From: an uncultured Lachnospiraceae bacterium
GTDB lineage: Bacteria > Bacillota > Clostridia > Lachnospirales > Lachnospiraceae
Reading direction: 5' to 3'
Assembly: GCA_910578605.1 (NCBI GenBank)
Contig: CAJTQG010000012.1
Coordinates: forward strand, 1 to 64,000
DNA length: 64,000 nucleotides
The notes under the pieces were generated by a model. That model saw nothing but the letters and a program-made list of their open reading frames with translations, ran no database searches and was not told the origin of the DNA. Positions 6,682 through 15,843 of this stretch are shown here, in pieces; position 1 is the first letter of the stretch, and every line of letters starts with the position of its first letter. Made by a program: the position numbers and the translations under genes.

Positions 6682-7893
6682 TCAAATAGAAAAATAATTT
6701 ACAAAATCTACCCCATTCTTTCCTTTCGGAAATAACTCCTTATATAATTCTATAAAATAATCATCTGTCATACTGGCAATATAATCTACCACCATCTGGT
6801 TTGGCTCTGTTTCCTCATACTTCTCCCCATCCTTTAATGTAAAACGATTATTTTCCTCCACATAACTTACATGATGACGATACAAAATGGAATCCCTTCT
6901 TTTTTCCTTTGCCTGCCTCAACAATTCCTTATAGAGCGCTGCCATCATTGGAGTAATCTGTTCCTTATATGCCTTATTTAATTTATCATTCCCATAAATC
7001 ATTTTATAATTCTCACTCTTTGCCTGTTTTAATTCGTTAAAATAAACCTCCTCCATAAGTAAATATGGCTTTCCATAGCTATTTTCGATAATATTGACAA
7101 TCAAATTATTTATAATCTCTGCATTGCTAGTACCAATCTCTCCTCCGCTGAAATCTGATTCCGAGGTGAGTAAACCTAAGCGCTGGGCATCCTGTCTGTC
7201 CTTTCCCAAGTAAGCGATAATGTCGCTGATTCGCACAACACATCCCTCCAATGTTGAAGGAATCAGCGTTTCCACATGGTTGGCATCCTCATAGCATCTC
7301 TCCACCTTGCCCTCAAATTCTGCAAAATCAGTCAAATTACAGGGACAGTATTCCTTTTGTTCAAATTCCCCATTGTGACACAACACCCCATCTAACACCT
7401 GCAGGCTAATATTTCTTTGCATAATTCCATCTAAAACTCTTACACTATGTACATTGTGAATAAAATATCGACTCCCATACTCACAAAACAGCTGGCTCAA
7501 TATTCGTTCTCCCGCATGTCCAAAGGGTGTATGTCCCAAATCATGCCCTAGAGCAATAGCCTCAATCAAATCCACATTGAGATTCAACACACTTCCAATA
7601 TTTCTGGCAATTCTAGCAACTAGCTGAACATGAAGCGCCCTTCTTGAAATATCATCATTTTTTACAAAAGAAAATACCTGTGTCTTGTCCGAATATCGAT
7701 TATAGTAGGGAATGTGAAGAATTTTTTCCACATCCCTCACAAAGGCTGGACGCCACAAATTTGCCTTGTCATGATCCATATACCGCCTTAAAATATTTTC
7801 ATCTGCAAATGCATATGGATTCTCTTTATGTTCCCTTCTGTCCCTCCTAATCCTCTCCTGCAGCTCATCAGACAAATTATGATACTTTGCCAA
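6682..7893 (-). CDS. Deoxyguanosinetriphosphate triphosphohydrolase-like HD protein
   Basis: 403 residues, matching the dGTPase family. It has the HD metal site (His in LHVQLVARIARNIG, then ALGHDLGHTPFGHAGE, and the later Asp in ISDIIAYLGKD) and the preceding R-A-F-V-R-D segment with its nearby YSDKTQVF motif. The family hydrolyses dNTPs to nucleosides plus triphosphate and so tunes dNTP pools or counters phage replication. The start is TTG at 7893: an in-frame TGA lies immediately before it and AGAGGG about 9 nt upstream, so no longer form is possible. The first gene of a probable three-gene unit with the aminopeptidase and CLC genes. The 196 bp upstream are AT-rich and hold its promoter, with nothing else recognised. 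Confidence 0.9.
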   Translation of the reverse strand: MAKYHNLSDELQERIRRDRREHKENPYAFADENILRRYMDHDKANLWRPAFVRDVEKILHIPYYNRYSDKTQVFSFVKNDDISRRALHVQLVARIARNIGSVLNLNVDLIEAIALGHDLGHTPFGHAGERILSQLFCEYGSRYFIHNVHSVRVLDGIMQRNISLQVLDGVLCHNGEFEQKEYCPCNLTDFAEFEGKVERCYEDANHVETLIPSTLEGCVVRISDIIAYLGKDRQDAQRLGLLTSESDFSGGEIGTSNAEIINNLIVNIIENSYGKPYLLMEEVYFNELKQAKSENYKMIYGNDKLNKAYKEQITPMMAALYKELLRQAKEKRRDSILYRHHVSYVEENNRFTLKDGEKYEETEPNQMVVDYIASMTDDYFIELYKELFPKGKNGVDFVNYFSI

Positions 7894-8089
7894 TCACATC
7901 ATCCCTCTTTCCTCATACTGCGATATCACTGTTCTGTTATTATTCATGTTATTAGTGTTGTTATTGGTTATGTTATGGACTGTATATTTTGCCTCTGCCA
8001 TATATACTGCCCATTGTTTATTACTACTATTATATATTACTTATATTACTACTATTCTGCATTGCTTTTACAACACTGATAAGTCCAAT

Positions 8090-8590
8090 CTACTGTACAT
8101 CATGTTCTGGCTCACTGCTGTCTAGCAGTATGCTATCAAGCAATTCATTAGACAGCTCATCAAAGTTTTTCTGCTTCAGTGTGCTCTCCTGCTCTGCCTC
8201 CATCTGGTGAACTGCCACATCCTCCTCCGCCACCAAGTCTATAATATAAGACCTTGCCGGCGTTTCACTAATTTCAATTTTCAGCAGCAGCCACCCCTTG
8301 TCAACCAACAGACTTCGGATTGCTTCCTTAAAATACTCGCATATATTTTCTAAAGTAGGATTTAATGTGTTAAAGGGCTCCACATCATTGATATTTTTAT
8401 CCTGATACTGTTCTAGGAACTGCTCGATTGCCCTCTCCACATCATTAAACTGCACAAAGCCATCCACAACCTTAATGGTATCCAGCGTAATTTCCCATGT
8501 GTGGGGATGATGCTGTCCCAAACGATTTTGAATATAAATGGCATGGCTGGCATTCAAATAAAATTTATATCTATATTGATGATATCTCAT
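8090..8590 (-). CDS. 6-pyruvoyl-tetrahydropterin-synthase-related protein, exosortase G-associated
   Basis: 166 residues with a PTPS/QueD fold over the first 125. The zinc triad is present (His16 in NASHAI, His28 and His30 in HPHTWEI), and so is the pterin-anchoring Glu in ETPARSYII near the C-terminus. The catalytic Cys that precedes HxH in true PTPS/QueD is missing, so a normal tetrahydropterin or queuosine reaction is unlikely. This is the last gene of the exosortase G operon. Its ATG overlaps the end of the YfhO-like gene by 20 bp, with AAGGAG as ribosome binding site. The same domain recurs at the N-terminus of the protein encoded at 15844-18834. PTPS-related proteins are a known companion of XrtG systems. 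The role is unknown. Confidence 0.8.
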   Translation of the reverse strand: MRYHQYRYKFYLNASHAIYIQNRLGQHHPHTWEITLDTIKVVDGFVQFNDVERAIEQFLEQYQDKNINDVEPFNTLNPTLENICEYFKEAIRSLLVDKGWLLLKIEISETPARSYIIDLVAEEDVAVHQMEAEQESTLKQKNFDELSNELLDSILLDSSEPEHDVQ

Positions 8591-11192
8591 AACTGCGACT
8601 CCTTTGCTTTTTCCACACCCACACTGCCATCATCAGCAGATAGATGCCTATGCTTCCTAAAGATACCCATAAACTGTATGAAAAACCTGTAGTCTCATAC
8701 TGCAGGGTTACAGCGTGAGTACCCTCCTCCACCTGTACTGCCAGCAGACCTCCATATGCTTTGACAGTGGAGACATTCTTATGGTCAATCTTCACCTTCC
8801 ATTCCTCCTCATAAGGAATAGAAAATACAAGATAGGAACTGTCTGTCTCACAGTGAATTTCTCCCTCTATATGATCTTCCTCATGGGTATACACATAAAG
8901 ACTTTGGTGCTTCAGTTTGTCAATTTGCTTTTGGAATACATCCATATCCTGACGTGCAAACATACTGTCACAAGCTCCCTGAATTTCCACCTGAACCTTA
9001 TCCCCCGCCTCAAAATATCCAAGCGGTACAATTCCATTTCCGTAGCTGTTTAAATGGTCCTTCACAAATTTACCGTTAACATAAATTTGAATATCCATGC
9101 CATTTGTAAAATATCCATATAATGGCCCCTCCTGCTCCATAATGATTTCATAATGGCTTGTGTCAGCACCCCTGCTAGATATGCTGCCAGCATCACGTTT
9201 CATCTGACTGTCAGATTGATCTTGCATTTGACTGTTGGCTTGGTCGCCCTTATTTGCTATGTCACTCTGATTTTGAGTCAGTTCTATTATTTTCAAAATA
9301 TCACCGGTGTCACCAGTGGCCTGCCGATAAAGCTGATTTTGAAAATCAAACACATTCGCCTCCTGAATGTTCTCAATACTTCCCGCCAAAAAACCAATGG
9401 AAAGAGCATAGGGATTATAATATATTTCAATACCGTCATCCTGCCCATACAAAATGTAATTGGTATCTCTTCTCTTCTCCTTGTCAAGCACATAGCTCAC
9501 TCCAAGCAAACTTTCCGCCGCAATAGTAGAGCCCTTATCATAGTATACCCAAAAGTTGTTGCAATTGGTATAGCCTAGCCTGTGCATCCACTCCTTTTTC
9601 TCCTCCTTCTCTGTAGAACTGAAATGGGATAAACCTGGAACAGAGAACAACATGGCGTCATTATTGGAATTATAAAATTTCTTTTCTAGCCTGTAAAAAT
9701 TCTCTTCTGTTCTTTTCACCTGCTCTAATACCGGCTCCATCTGGCGGATATACCCCTCCAAATCCCTCTCCTGGTAGGGCAAGACATTCATATAGCAATA
9801 ACTGTTATAATACAGACATCCTACATGAAGAAGCCCAGCTACAAGCAAAAATACCGGCCTTAATTCATTTTGTTTTGTCTGATACAAATAAATCATAATA
9901 AAAAACACTGCCATACAGCACAGGTCCAACACCATGGAATAAAGGCTTGTATAATCCTGTGCCCGCCAGAGCACCATCCCAGCTAATCCTAACATCAACA
10001 GCACCGCAGGTATATAAGCTTTCCACCACATATTCTCTCCCCCCAAGCGGTAAAAGCCTTCTGCCGCTACTATAATAAAGAAAAAGGACACTACAAAAGA
10101 AAAACGGTATCCAAATCCATTGGGCTTTGCAAATCCATGCCACACCATAGAAAACTCTGTCACATAACAACTTCCCATTAAAATCAACAGTACAAGAAAG
10201 CTGGCTATTTTCTGCCGAACAAGGACTTTTCCCTGAAAAAAATACAATAAAAGTAAAAATAAAATAAATATACCACAAAATAGATTTGGCAGTCCGTTCT
10301 CCAATTGACCTAAGTCAAAGCAGTTTGTGAACAGTTTAGAAGGTAAATCCAAAAGATTAAAATTCTTGTGAAAGCTGATTGCAAACCCTCTCTCCACCGC
10401 TGTATCCTTACTGCCGCCCAAAGATAACAGAGCAGGAATCAACACTGCCGCTGACATTCCCACCCCCACTATGGAGGACAGCAAAAATCTGACAAAGTCC
10501 TTACACTTCTTTCCTATTGCTTCCTTTTCCCCTATGAGCTTCCAAAAGACATACACACCGCAAAACAGGCAAACCATATAGCCAGTATAGTAACAACTGA
10601 CAATCGTGAGCGTAAGCATAGCAGCATAGAAGCAGGAAGACTTTCCCTCCCATATTCTCTCAATTCCAATAATCACAAGAGGAAGAAACACCATGGCATC
10701 CAGCCACATCAAATGCATCTCATAGGCAACATTGTAGGCCATAAAACAATATGCCAAACTAAATATTAAATTCTTATAATAAAATCCATGCCTTTTTCCA
10801 ACCAACAAATAAAAAAACAATCCCGCCATTCCTATTTTCAACAGATAAATATAGTAAACGGCAGCAGTAATCTGCTCTAAAGGAAACAACAACAAAATGA
10901 AATTAAAAGGACTAAACAGATAATAGGCGGCGAATCCAAAAAAATCACCACCTAAAGTTTTGGTAAACGTATAAAATCCTAAATCTCCATTTAAAATACC
11001 ATTTCTCAAATATGCCAGATAACTAATATATTGGCCATTCAAATCCGATGTGAGAGTTGTCAAGCCATGAGATGCATAGACTCCAGCCTGGGCAAAGGCG
11101 GCTGCCATCAGCACCATAGGTAGGGCAAAAGCAATCAAGCACTTAATACTCCTGCGTTCTAACAATAATTGTAAATCACTTTTTTGTTCCAT
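8571..11192 (-). CDS. YfhO-like polytopic membrane protein (GT-C-type glycosyltransferase candidate)
   Basis: About 873 residues. ATG at 11192 (MEQKSD) is preferred to an upstream in-frame TTG because GGAG lies 7 nt before it. Around a dozen membrane segments fill the first 450 residues, with LTTLTSDLNGQYISYLAYLR, the acidic first loop typical of YfhO and other GT-C enzymes. A large extracytoplasmic region follows (about 460-840), and one last membrane helix ends in a basic tail. YfhO proteins glycosylate lipoteichoic or wall polymers using lipid-linked sugars. Position inside the exosortase G operon suggests that it modifies the sorted protein or its anchor (inference). A low-complexity Gln/Asp/Ser stretch (about residues 640-670) interrupts the outer domain. 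Confidence 0.8.
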   Translation of the reverse strand: MEQKSDLQLLLERRSIKCLIAFALPMVLMAAAFAQAGVYASHGLTTLTSDLNGQYISYLAYLRNGILNGDLGFYTFTKTLGGDFFGFAAYYLFSPFNFILLLFPLEQITAAVYYIYLLKIGMAGLFFYLLVGKRHGFYYKNLIFSLAYCFMAYNVAYEMHLMWLDAMVFLPLVIIGIERIWEGKSSCFYAAMLTLTIVSCYYTGYMVCLFCGVYVFWKLIGEKEAIGKKCKDFVRFLLSSIVGVGMSAAVLIPALLSLGGSKDTAVERGFAISFHKNFNLLDLPSKLFTNCFDLGQLENGLPNLFCGIFILFLLLLYFFQGKVLVRQKIASFLVLLILMGSCYVTEFSMVWHGFAKPNGFGYRFSFVVSFFFIIVAAEGFYRLGGENMWWKAYIPAVLLMLGLAGMVLWRAQDYTSLYSMVLDLCCMAVFFIMIYLYQTKQNELRPVFLLVAGLLHVGCLYYNSYCYMNVLPYQERDLEGYIRQMEPVLEQVKRTEENFYRLEKKFYNSNNDAMLFSVPGLSHFSSTEKEEKKEWMHRLGYTNCNNFWVYYDKGSTIAAESLLGVSYVLDKEKRRDTNYILYGQDDGIEIYYNPYALSIGFLAGSIENIQEANVFDFQNQLYRQATGDTGDILKIIELTQNQSDIANKGDQANSQMQDQSDSQMKRDAGSISSRGADTSHYEIIMEQEGPLYGYFTNGMDIQIYVNGKFVKDHLNSYGNGIVPLGYFEAGDKVQVEIQGACDSMFARQDMDVFQKQIDKLKHQSLYVYTHEEDHIEGEIHCETDSSYLVFSIPYEEEWKVKIDHKNVSTVKAYGGLLAVQVEEGTHAVTLQYETTGFSYSLWVSLGSIGIYLLMMAVWVWKKQRSRSYEISSI

Positions 11193-11261
11193 TCTTTTCT
11201 CCATTCCCAAGAGTCACTGTTACTGCATTAGTAAAATGAAAAGCCCCAGAGCATTTTTCTA

Positions 11262-12449
11262 TTATTGATTGGAAGCAGTCTGCTCCAATGTTCTCTGGAG
11301 AACCTCCATTACATTCTCATCACTCTGGGACTTAGTGCCAAAGCCAACCTTCATCTGCAAATTCCAGTGGGTAAATTGCTTTTGCACCTCATCCACCGAG
11401 AGCATAATCTGCTGAGTAAATTCCTGCTCCGTCTGTTTCAATCCCAGCACTGCCAAGTGACCTGCATCTATATGAAGCAAAATCTGATTGCTGTTTAACA
11501 TATCCTGAAGAACCTGGGCAACCGGCTGCCAGCCCTGCTCTCTTCCCTTTCGGTTTGTCCTTCCATGCAATACAGCAAGATAAACCGGAAGCACTCCCCT
11601 GGCATCCAAATTTGCCAATAGATTTTGTGCAAACTCCTCATTGTACAATCCTGTTTGGCTGTCCTTAGAACTTCCATAGTAGTCCGACTCATCCTCCGGG
11701 TGAAGCTTTCTGTTTAAATGCATAATCAACGTATTTTTTCTTTCTAGCTCCTTTTCCTTGTCATACATATCCTGCTGGCTTTGACGATACAGCTGCACCG
11801 AAATACAGGAGCCTGCCACCAAAATCAAGCCGCACAGCACCAGCTCCACAAAAAGCAAAATGGCAAACTTTTGTATTCCTGCCTGCTTTAACAGCCAGTT
11901 TGCATCCTCTGTGTAAATTATTGTGTAGTGAAGCTGTCCCACTGTCACATAATCCACGTATGCCATATACTCTGTATTTTCGCTGGAGGGATGATAGGAC
12001 ACACTGCCTGGCTTTTGAATTGTCGTCATTTTTTCTATCACATCAATATCCGACGCCCCGTTGCGGTTATATTCCTGCCACAAATCAGACATGCGGTAAT
12101 TTTTGCGGTTGTGGGTGAGCTCTTCATTTTGATAAAATACAAGCTGATCCCCCAGACCAACTATAAAAAACTGTTTATTTCCATTAGATAACGGAAGCAG
12201 CACATTCTGGTATATCCCCTCCTGCATCCTCTGCTCCCCCGCAAGCTCTGTTTTATATGCCAAATCATAATCCTGTATCTGTTTTTTCACTATATTGCAC
12301 AGCTCCTCCTGCTCTGCCTGCTCCTGCTGCAGGTATGTGTTTTGACATTCCCCCATTTCCCACACAGTAAGTCCTAGGAGAAGTCCAAATATCAACACGG
12401 AGCCTATGGTTACTCCTGCCACAATTTTACTAGTCTTTTGTTTCATCAT
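11262..12449 (-). CDS. Membrane protein with degenerate GGDEF-like domain, in exosortase G operon
   Basis: 395 residues: an N-terminal membrane helix (about 8-28), an extracytoplasmic sensor-like region (30-185), a second helix (about 190-215), a short coiled coil, then a GGDEF-like fold beginning DSQTGLYNEEF. The site motif GGDEF is replaced by DAGHLAVLG, and the metal-binding and substrate residues are gone, so diguanylate cyclase activity is not expected. It could bind a nucleotide or act as a scaffold. It overlaps the end of the upstream glycosyltransferase gene by 20 bp and lies 69 bp before the YfhO-like gene, so it is part of the same transcript. I do not know it as a standard XrtG companion. 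Confidence 0.72.
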   Translation of the reverse strand: MMKQKTSKIVAGVTIGSVLIFGLLLGLTVWEMGECQNTYLQQEQAEQEELCNIVKKQIQDYDLAYKTELAGEQRMQEGIYQNVLLPLSNGNKQFFIVGLGDQLVFYQNEELTHNRKNYRMSDLWQEYNRNGASDIDVIEKMTTIQKPGSVSYHPSSENTEYMAYVDYVTVGQLHYTIIYTEDANWLLKQAGIQKFAILLFVELVLCGLILVAGSCISVQLYRQSQQDMYDKEKELERKNTLIMHLNRKLHPEDESDYYGSSKDSQTGLYNEEFAQNLLANLDARGVLPVYLAVLHGRTNRKGREQGWQPVAQVLQDMLNSNQILLHIDAGHLAVLGLKQTEQEFTQQIMLSVDEVQKQFTHWNLQMKVGFGTKSQSDENVMEVLQRTLEQTASNQ

Positions 12450-13812
12450 TAGACACCTTTCGCAATTTTTCTACAATTTTTATGATAAACAAAAAATCAT
12501 CCTTCACAATATCCCGAAAACATTGACACTCTTGGGTGAAATTTCTCGTCCTCCATGCACTAGAGCTGTTGATACTGTTTATAATTCCTGCAAATCGAAT
12601 CCAGAAAATCAAAAAATTATACAGGGGCATCAACAGGCAAATATACCACTTTCCCCTATAATATTGATAGATATCCTTAAATTCCCGCAGGTAAGATAAA
12701 ATATTCAAGAAGAACAAAAACGAGGAAAACACATATAACAAATAAATCAACAGTACAGAGCCCACTACAAGCTTCATAGGATAATTCAAAAACACTAGGC
12801 AAATCAGGGCAAAGTACCAAATCATCCTTGGAAATGCAAAGGTGTGGTCAAAAATCAAAAGACGCACCATAAAGTTGGACAAAAAGCCTTTTGCCACCTT
12901 CATCTCCTTGGACAAAAACATATGCATCACCTCCAGCTCACCTCTCTGCCATCTCTGTCGCTGGGTATACATTTTGTTCATATCATCTATTGGGTCTACA
13001 AAAAACAATGCATTTTCACATAAATGCACTTTCTTTTTCAGCATTTTACGCACCTGAAAGGTTACATGGGTGTCCTCGCATACGGTATCCGTATTGTAAA
13101 GCTGGGTTTTTAATATGGTAGATTTTCGGAATGCGGAAAAAGCTCCTGATAGTGTAAATACACTGTCTAACTCCGATTCATAATTTCGCCCTGCTAAAAA
13201 TGCTTGTCCGTACTCACAGAACTCGCAGCGGCGAATCAACTTCATCAAAAAAGAGTCTGTATTCTCTATTAAATCCGGCTCCACCAAAATACTTCCTGTC
13301 ATACAGTGAATATCTTCATTCTGCTCAAATCGCAGTACCATATTTTTCAGCGCATTCTGCTCTAGCTTTCCGTCACTGTCTATATGAATAATATATTTTC
13401 CCTGGGCATTGAACAGCGCCATATTCAGAGCCTTGGATTTTCCCTGTCTGGCGTTGAGCCACTGCATGGATAATTCCTCCATCTCCTTTTGGCATTGTGT
13501 AAATATCTCAAAGCTGTTGTCCTGACTCTTATTATTGACAAGCATTATGCTGATTTTCTCGTTTGGATAAGTAGATTCATAGACAGACTGCAGACACCCG
13601 TACAGAGTTGGAGCAGAATTATAAATAGGAATAATCAATGTGATTTCTGGCAGCCTTCCCACTTCAAGCTCTGAATGCTTTGTAAAAAAACGCTTCTTAA
13701 TCAGCAAAAAGAAGCCAAATAAGGCAGGGATAATTTCCATCAAAAATGGTATAAGAATCCATGCCATCCAGAATATCAATGAATTTGACAATGCCATCCA
13801 TAGGTTTCTCAT
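12430..13812 (-). CDS. Exosortase G-associated GT2 glycosyltransferase
   Basis: 460 residues. An N-terminal membrane segment is followed by a GT2 catalytic domain: LIIPIYNSAPTLYGCLQSV (nucleotide-sugar site), IIHIDSDG (DxD), TVCEDTHVTFQV (ED base) and RQRWQRGE (QxxRW processivity motif). Three or four membrane helices follow. This is the layout of processive glycan synthases such as hyaluronan or poly-N-acetylglucosamine synthases, and it matches the glycosyltransferase family that travels with XrtG. The ATG overlaps the stop of xrtG (ATGA), with GGAGG upstream. It probably builds a cell-surface glycan that the exosortase system uses or anchors to. The sugar cannot be deduced. Confidence 0.87.
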   Translation of the reverse strand: MRNLWMALSNSLIFWMAWILIPFLMEIIPALFGFFLLIKKRFFTKHSELEVGRLPEITLIIPIYNSAPTLYGCLQSVYESTYPNEKISIMLVNNKSQDNSFEIFTQCQKEMEELSMQWLNARQGKSKALNMALFNAQGKYIIHIDSDGKLEQNALKNMVLRFEQNEDIHCMTGSILVEPDLIENTDSFLMKLIRRCEFCEYGQAFLAGRNYESELDSVFTLSGAFSAFRKSTILKTQLYNTDTVCEDTHVTFQVRKMLKKKVHLCENALFFVDPIDDMNKMYTQRQRWQRGELEVMHMFLSKEMKVAKGFLSNFMVRLLIFDHTFAFPRMIWYFALICLVFLNYPMKLVVGSVLLIYLLYVFSSFLFFLNILSYLREFKDIYQYYRGKWYICLLMPLYNFLIFWIRFAGIINSINSSSAWRTRNFTQECQCFRDIVKDDFLFIIKIVEKLRKVSNDETKD

Positions 13813-14477
13813 GGTCTTCCTCCCTGCTTGTTCTGTTGATTGTGCTTATTTTGTTCCTTCTCTGGCTGGACCTTGTCCTCCTCCTGATTTTGGTCTCCAT
13901 AGGAGAAGTTCCCCACCCTCTGTCTCACAATATGTGCTTTTGTAAACACATAAAAATACAAGGCAATGGAAAAGACATAGAACACCATTCTTCCAAAAAT
14001 AGAATGGGCAAAATAAAATATATCATTCCCCCATATATATATCATAGTACAAATACAAAAAATGCGAATGACATTGGCAGCAAATATACCAAGTATTCCT
14101 AAAATGGATACTACTACCTTCTCATACACATTGTATACCTTAAAAAACCAAAGTAACGAAAGAAATGCCATGGTTTCTATCACACCAGAACACTCCAAAT
14201 CTACATATAGAGAAACAGCGGCAGTGGATTTGGGGATAAACAGCATGCTATACTGATAATAGGAATCGTACATTCCTGTTAACTCACCCAGCTCTCCTGC
14301 CACCATTGCAACAAGCTTCGTAAGCGGTACAGTGATAATGGGCTGTATCCATATCATCATAAACACAAACAGCCCCACACTGCCGATTATAAATTCAAAA
14401 AACTTCAGCCTTCCTCTATGGCAGGTCCACAGGACATACAGCCATACGAGAAAACAAATTAGAGCAATCACTCTCAT
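13809..14477 (-). CDS. xrtG: Exosortase XrtG
   Basis: 222 residues with seven or so membrane helices. The exosortase/archaeosortase triad is visible: Cys96 in DLECSGVIE, Arg138 in AANVIRIF and His158 in FAHSIFGR. The cytoplasmic tail is polar and Gln-rich (from about residue 190). Exosortases are membrane cysteine transpeptidase-like enzymes that cleave C-terminal sorting signals of exported proteins. The G type occurs in Firmicutes with a Firmicu-CTERM target. Here that target is the gene immediately upstream, two bases away, and a GT2 gene overlaps downstream, so target, enzyme and glycan synthase are coupled. All catalytic residues are present. Confidence 0.93.
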   Translation of the reverse strand: MRVIALICFLVWLYVLWTCHRGRLKFFEFIIGSVGLFVFMMIWIQPIITVPLTKLVAMVAGELGELTGMYDSYYQYSMLFIPKSTAAVSLYVDLECSGVIETMAFLSLLWFFKVYNVYEKVVVSILGILGIFAANVIRIFCICTMIYIWGNDIFYFAHSIFGRMVFYVFSIALYFYVFTKAHIVRQRVGNFSYGDQNQEEDKVQPEKEQNKHNQQNKQGGRP

Positions 14478-14479
14478 AC

Positions 14480-15748
14480 TTAAGCCTCATTCTTCTTGTC
14501 AAACTCTTCCGGCCTTACCATTTTTCCAAATCTTCCTGTCTTACCAGAATACACTGCAAATCCAGCGCATGCTGCCAACACGCACAGACCTACACCTACC
14601 CATGGTCCGCTGCTGCTGCCTGCGATGGTCACACCGCCCATAAACATATTGGGGTTGGTCACTGTCAACTCAGAAAAATTGCCGATAGGTTCTCCATAAA
14701 TTGTCTCAAAAATAGATACCGGAATCTTAAACTCACATTCATCCGGTTTGTTTTCCTGTACAATCAGCCAGCCGATAGAATTCTCCACCTTTGTCTGGTC
14801 ATCTGTTCCCTGTCCGTTTCTGTACCATAGATACATCTCTTTACGCCCAGGTGTTCTGTCATTGCCCGGAAATACATTATCATACTGGTCCCGCAAATAA
14901 AAAGTAACGCTTTTTCCATCCACCGTTACTGTATATTCATTTCCATTAAATTCCTCATTGCCGTCCCTGCGCATAATAATGTGAAAATAAATATGTTCAT
15001 CGTCATACACTACGCTGAGCTGACGGCAGTTATTTACATTTCTGTCAGAATCAGGCATATCCCAGTTTATAACAAGATGATGCATCTTATCTGCCCAATC
15101 GTCAAAATAACCGTCCATCACCATGCCGAACTTGCTCTCGCCAGTGTCCGGCTCCTTTGTCTCTGTCTCCTCCGGCTTTGTACTCTCGCTGCTCTCCTCC
15201 GTCGTCTCCTCTTTCTGACTCAGCTTTAATTCCTCCTGGGTTGGTTCATACTTCACATCTGTTCCGTAATTGAGACCAGCGCTGATTTTCGTCACCTTTC
15301 CTACTTTGGAAAGAGGAATCTGCACCTCCCACTCTCCCAAACCATTCACTACATATCGGTATCCTATAGCTCCCTCTATCTCACTGTAGCCATTTTGGTT
15401 GCGGACAATAATCTCCTGCTTACTGCCATCCTCCTTACCAGTAGTAAACAAAATACCTTTTGTACTGCCATCCTCCAGTGTCACCTGAAAATTCATATAG
15501 GAGAAAGGATTCCAAAGATTTGGCTGCTGTTCCACACAATGCATATAAATATATTGCTCATCCATTTTGATGGCTATCTGATTATAGAAACTGTCCTTTG
15601 CATCAATGCTCACATGGGATATACTTTCCCAATCATAAAAGCTGCCATCCATGACAATTCCACTGTCCGCCTGCACTCCCCTGTACATCATACAAACAAG
15701 AGCACCTGTAATCCCCAAAATACTTAAAAACTTCCTTCCCTTTTTCAT
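14480..15748 (-). CDS. Firmicu-CTERM surface protein, predicted XrtG substrate
   Basis: About 422 residues (ATG 15748 preferred, 7 nt after GAAGG; an ATG two codons earlier is possible). A signal peptide (about 1-28) is followed by two tandem domains that each open with a VMDGxFxDW motif (about residues 33 and 210) and look like CBM9/DOMON-type beta-sandwiches. They are joined by a Glu/Thr-rich linker (about 180-205). The C-terminus has a short SSSGPWVG motif, a hydrophobic helix and a basic tail (KTGRFGK), which is the Firmicu-CTERM sorting signal. It is the only such signal I saw in the window, so this protein is probably the dedicated cargo of the adjacent exosortase. It is transcribed with the rest of the locus. 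Confidence 0.88.
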   Translation of the reverse strand: MKKGRKFLSILGITGALVCMMYRGVQADSGIVMDGSFYDWESISHVSIDAKDSFYNQIAIKMDEQYIYMHCVEQQPNLWNPFSYMNFQVTLEDGSTKGILFTTGKEDGSKQEIIVRNQNGYSEIEGAIGYRYVVNGLGEWEVQIPLSKVGKVTKISAGLNYGTDVKYEPTQEELKLSQKEETTEESSESTKPEETETKEPDTGESKFGMVMDGYFDDWADKMHHLVINWDMPDSDRNVNNCRQLSVVYDDEHIYFHIIMRRDGNEEFNGNEYTVTVDGKSVTFYLRDQYDNVFPGNDRTPGRKEMYLWYRNGQGTDDQTKVENSIGWLIVQENKPDECEFKIPVSIFETIYGEPIGNFSELTVTNPNMFMGGVTIAGSSSGPWVGVGLCVLAACAGFAVYSGKTGRFGKMVRPEEFDKKNEA

Positions 15749-15843
15749 ATGCATGCCTTCTTTCTATTTATTGCACCCACTTGCTTCCATATATTAAATT
15801 CCCTTAAAATCATATTAGAATTACTTTTGGTTTTAGTACCATA

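Noticed and set aside
8090..8590. QueD (queuosine biosynthesis) or true 6-pyruvoyl-tetrahydropterin synthase
   Set aside because: The catalytic Cys is missing, no other que genes are near, and the gene lies in an exosortase G operon.
9153..9578. Open frames on the plus strand inside the YfhO-like and other minus-strand genes
   Set aside because: They are antisense shadows with no ribosome binding sites and no family similarity.
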